A stretch of 64,000 bases of DNA. Source: Amycolatopsis saalfeldensis (GTDB lineage: Bacteria > Actinomycetota > Actinomycetes > Mycobacteriales > Pseudonocardiaceae). The stretch is from the NCBI RefSeq assembly GCF_900110575.1, contig NZ_FOEF01000026.1:50826-114825 (forward strand). Reading direction: 5' to 3'. The notes below the pieces were generated by a model. That model ran no database searches. It worked only from the letters and a program-made list of their open reading frames with translations, and had not been told where the DNA came from. Position 1 is the first letter of the stretch, and each line of letters begins with the position of its first letter. Positions 62,660 to 64,000 of this stretch are shown here, piece by piece. Made by a program: the position numbers and the translations under genes.

Positions 62660-63106
62660 TCAATCAGCTACACCGTCAGGCGGAGGCTTGCTGTCATCCT
62701 CCTGCGGCTGTTTCCGGTCCTTCGCCTGCGACTTCTGCAGATGCTCGATCAGCTCGGAATGCTTTTCGCCCCAGGCGATGAGCGGCTCCACCGCGATCAG
62801 CAGCTCCTTGGCCGCGGGCGTGAGCGAGTAGATCACCGACCGTGGAAATGTCCGTTCCTCGAACCGGTCGACCAGCCCGCCTGTCTCGATACGCCGCAAC
62901 GTCCGTCCCAGTGCCCTGCTCTGGATGCGGCGCACCGATCCGGTCCACGGGTCGAACGTCGTCATGTCCTGAACGGCTGAATACAGCTCGTTGTAGTGCA
63001 ACGGACCCGCGTCCAACGCCACAAGGATGTGGATGACCCACTCCCCGTTCAGCAGGTGGCGAAGGTCTCGCGACCGCTGCGGATACCTATTGTCCCCCGT
63101 TACCAT
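62660..63106 (-). CDS. HxlR-family regulator
   Basis: A 148-residue winged-helix protein with LLNGEWVIHILVALDAGPLHYNELYSAV and SRALGRTLRRIETGGLVDRF. ATG 63106 is chosen at GGAG spacing; ATG 63112 is also open. It converges on the LysM-BTAD gene and is flanked by a hairpin and a palindrome upstream. Confidence 0.85.
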   Translation of the reverse strand: MVTGDNRYPQRSRDLRHLLNGEWVIHILVALDAGPLHYNELYSAVQDMTTFDPWTGSVRRIQSRALGRTLRRIETGGLVDRFEERTFPRSVIYSLTPAAKELLIAVEPLIAWGEKHSELIEHLQKSQAKDRKQPQEDDSKPPPDGVAD

Positions 63107-63132
63107 GTGCATGCTCCATGTTCATTCGTGAA

Positions 63133-63169
63133 GGCTCACCTACGCCCCGCCCCGCGGCGCAGGTGAGCC
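63133..63169. promoter_or_regulatory. Hairpin GGCTCACCT-N19-AGGTGAGCC
   Basis: A perfect 9-bp inverted repeat begins 27 nt upstream of the HxlR start. No T-run follows, so an operator is as likely as a terminator. Confidence 0.45.
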
Positions 63170-63179
63170 AAAGATTCGA

Positions 63180-63191
63180 CGATTCGAATCG
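63180..63191. promoter_or_regulatory. Palindrome CGATTCGAATCG
   Basis: A perfect 12-bp palindrome in the HxlR upstream region. It is a candidate operator; the binder is unknown. Confidence 0.35.
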
Positions 63192-63905
63192 CCTCCTTTC
63201 TGTCCAGAGGGCGTATTATTTTCACTCGTCGTCCGCACTTCGGTTGATCAGTGTCAAGGTTGTCGACGCTACGCCGAACGGGGCATCCGCCGCAGCGTAT
63301 TTCTACTTAGGACGACCCAGCGTCACCACATCGAGCGACGGACTAGTAGATCAACAGCACTCTCGGTGAGCAATCTGTAGTGTCCTGGTGACCTACCGCT
63401 CGACGGTCCGTTCCAGTTGCCTGTTAGAGCGGTAGCCCCTCGGCGCAGCGAAACGCCTGTTCAAGTGGCCTGCAGACCCTGCCGATGCAACGCCCGACTC
63501 GGTCGCCGGCAGGCATATGAACAGTCGATTTGGGTGGGTGGTCGCCTGCCGGTCCTCTTGACTCCGTGGTCGCCCTGACTGCGATGGTCACCATCTCCCC
63601 GTACTCCACTTTCCGCCGGCCGAGCCCTGCTCGCACGCCTCCCGCGCTCGTCCCCGCTCTCACGCTCCGGCCGCCACTCCTCCATGATCAACTGCGCCCG
63701 AAATGCTGACGCGTGTCAATCTGACCTCAATTGTCATCAGCGTATTGACAAGCGAGATTTCAACGTTCGTCAACCGTTCTCATTTGTTGAGATTTCTTCG
63801 GATGAATTGCAGAGCCGAGATTCGAGGTATCGAATTCTGCGCAATTCCCGATCCAGGCAATTCTGCCACCTGAAATCCGAAAGATTTTTGCATCGAACGA
63901 GCTGC
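63192..63905. other. Non-coding region, AT-richer in its second half
   Basis: About 700 nt with no gene I trust. From 63700 to 63890 the base composition is clearly more AT-rich, with TTGACA-like text (TATTGACAAG near 63745), suggesting promoters for a gene beyond the right edge or a replicon/border feature. Confidence 0.4.
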
Positions 63906-64000
63906 CCGGTCGCCGGCCGTGCCGCTGGGCTCCGCCGTGCCGGTCGCCGGCCGTGCCGCTGGGCTCCGCCGTGCCGGTCGCCGGCCGTGCCGCTGGGCTC
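63906..64000. repeat. 34-bp tandem repeat running off the edge
   Basis: The unit CCGGTCGCCGGCCGTGCCGC... repeats with period 34 (starts at 63907, 63941 and 63975), with nearly three copies visible before the window ends. It is GC-rich and not CRISPR-like, since there are no unique spacers. Confidence 0.85.

Noticed and set aside
63424..63691. Short leftward frames near the right edge
   Set aside because: No ribosome-binding site, no domain and Arg-rich shadow composition.
63906..64000. CRISPR array
   Set aside because: The repeat is a plain tandem with no unique spacers and is 34 bp per period.

Overview
The window is 64 kb of high-GC DNA with GTG starts, tight ATGA overlaps, XRE-DUF5753/DUF397 pairs and a Tad pilus locus linked to a LysM-BTAD regulator. 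This points to a filamentous actinobacterium, most likely Pseudonocardiaceae (Amycolatopsis, Saccharopolyspora or Pseudonocardia type). It reads as an accessory island: metal resistance, then phage defence, then 7-deazaguanine chemistry, then regulators, then a pilus locus. I see no rRNA, tRNA, CRISPR array or intact insertion sequence.

1-9.2 kb is copper and heavy-metal handling. It holds a TlpA-like thioredoxin lipoprotein with CcdA, a His-rich secreted protein, a TauE/SafE-cupredoxin membrane protein with a CopZ-like chaperone, and an HMA chaperone-small protein-CopA operon. The CopA operon is read from a MerR-type promoter (TTGACC, 19-bp spacer, dyad 7337-7358). A CadD-like permease and a DinB-like protein follow. 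Two copies of an ATCTAC-N11-GTAGRT palindrome lie 28-30 nt upstream of two separate start codons (10-32 and 4239-4261). 9.2-16.5 kb is an arsenic island: an ArsR-GNAT fusion, two flavoproteins, an MFS permease, two arsenate reductases with an N-terminal helical domain, an aquaporin and an ArsR-ArsC fusion. No ArsB or Acr3 pump is seen.

16.6-31 kb is a defence island. It has an Abi-C-type protein, a PIN-like protein, and a complete QatABCD system (22314-24209 QatA, QatB, QatC, QatD, all leftward) preceded by an XRE-ImmA/IrrE protein and a partner. Further unknown or HEPN-like genes follow, plus an HNH nuclease gene broken by one extra copy of a 5-bp repeat (GCGTC x3).

31-41 kb is a leftward cluster built around 7-deazaguanine synthesis. 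QueD (an unusual tandem double-domain form), QueE and FolE would give 7-carboxy-7-deazaguanine (CDG), but no canonical QueC is present. The same cluster encodes a compact TGT/DpdA-like TIM-barrel protein, a nucleoside-phosphorylase-like protein, a dNMP-kinase-like protein, a DUF2797 protein, a methyltransferase, a Nudix hydrolase and a DUF5753-only protein. A GntR/UTRA regulator and a UTRA-only protein are divergent. The only QueC-like enzyme in the window is QatC, and QatB starts Met-Gly. The two systems may therefore be linked through CDG. This is the strongest candidate for an undescribed arrangement.

41-49.7 kb carries an inositol-phosphatase-like protein, a HAD hydrolase, XRE regulators (one with DUF397), small unknown genes and an ECF sigma factor with a C-terminal zinc-finger-like region. 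49.8-62.7 kb is a Tad/Flp pilus locus: prepilin peptidase, lipoprotein, secreted protein, SAF protein, TadZ-like, TadA, TadB, TadC, Flp-like pilin, three TadE/F/G-like pseudopilins, and a 1017-residue membrane LysM-BTAD protein. An HxlR regulator, an AT-richer non-coding stretch and a 34-bp tandem repeat running off the edge close the window.
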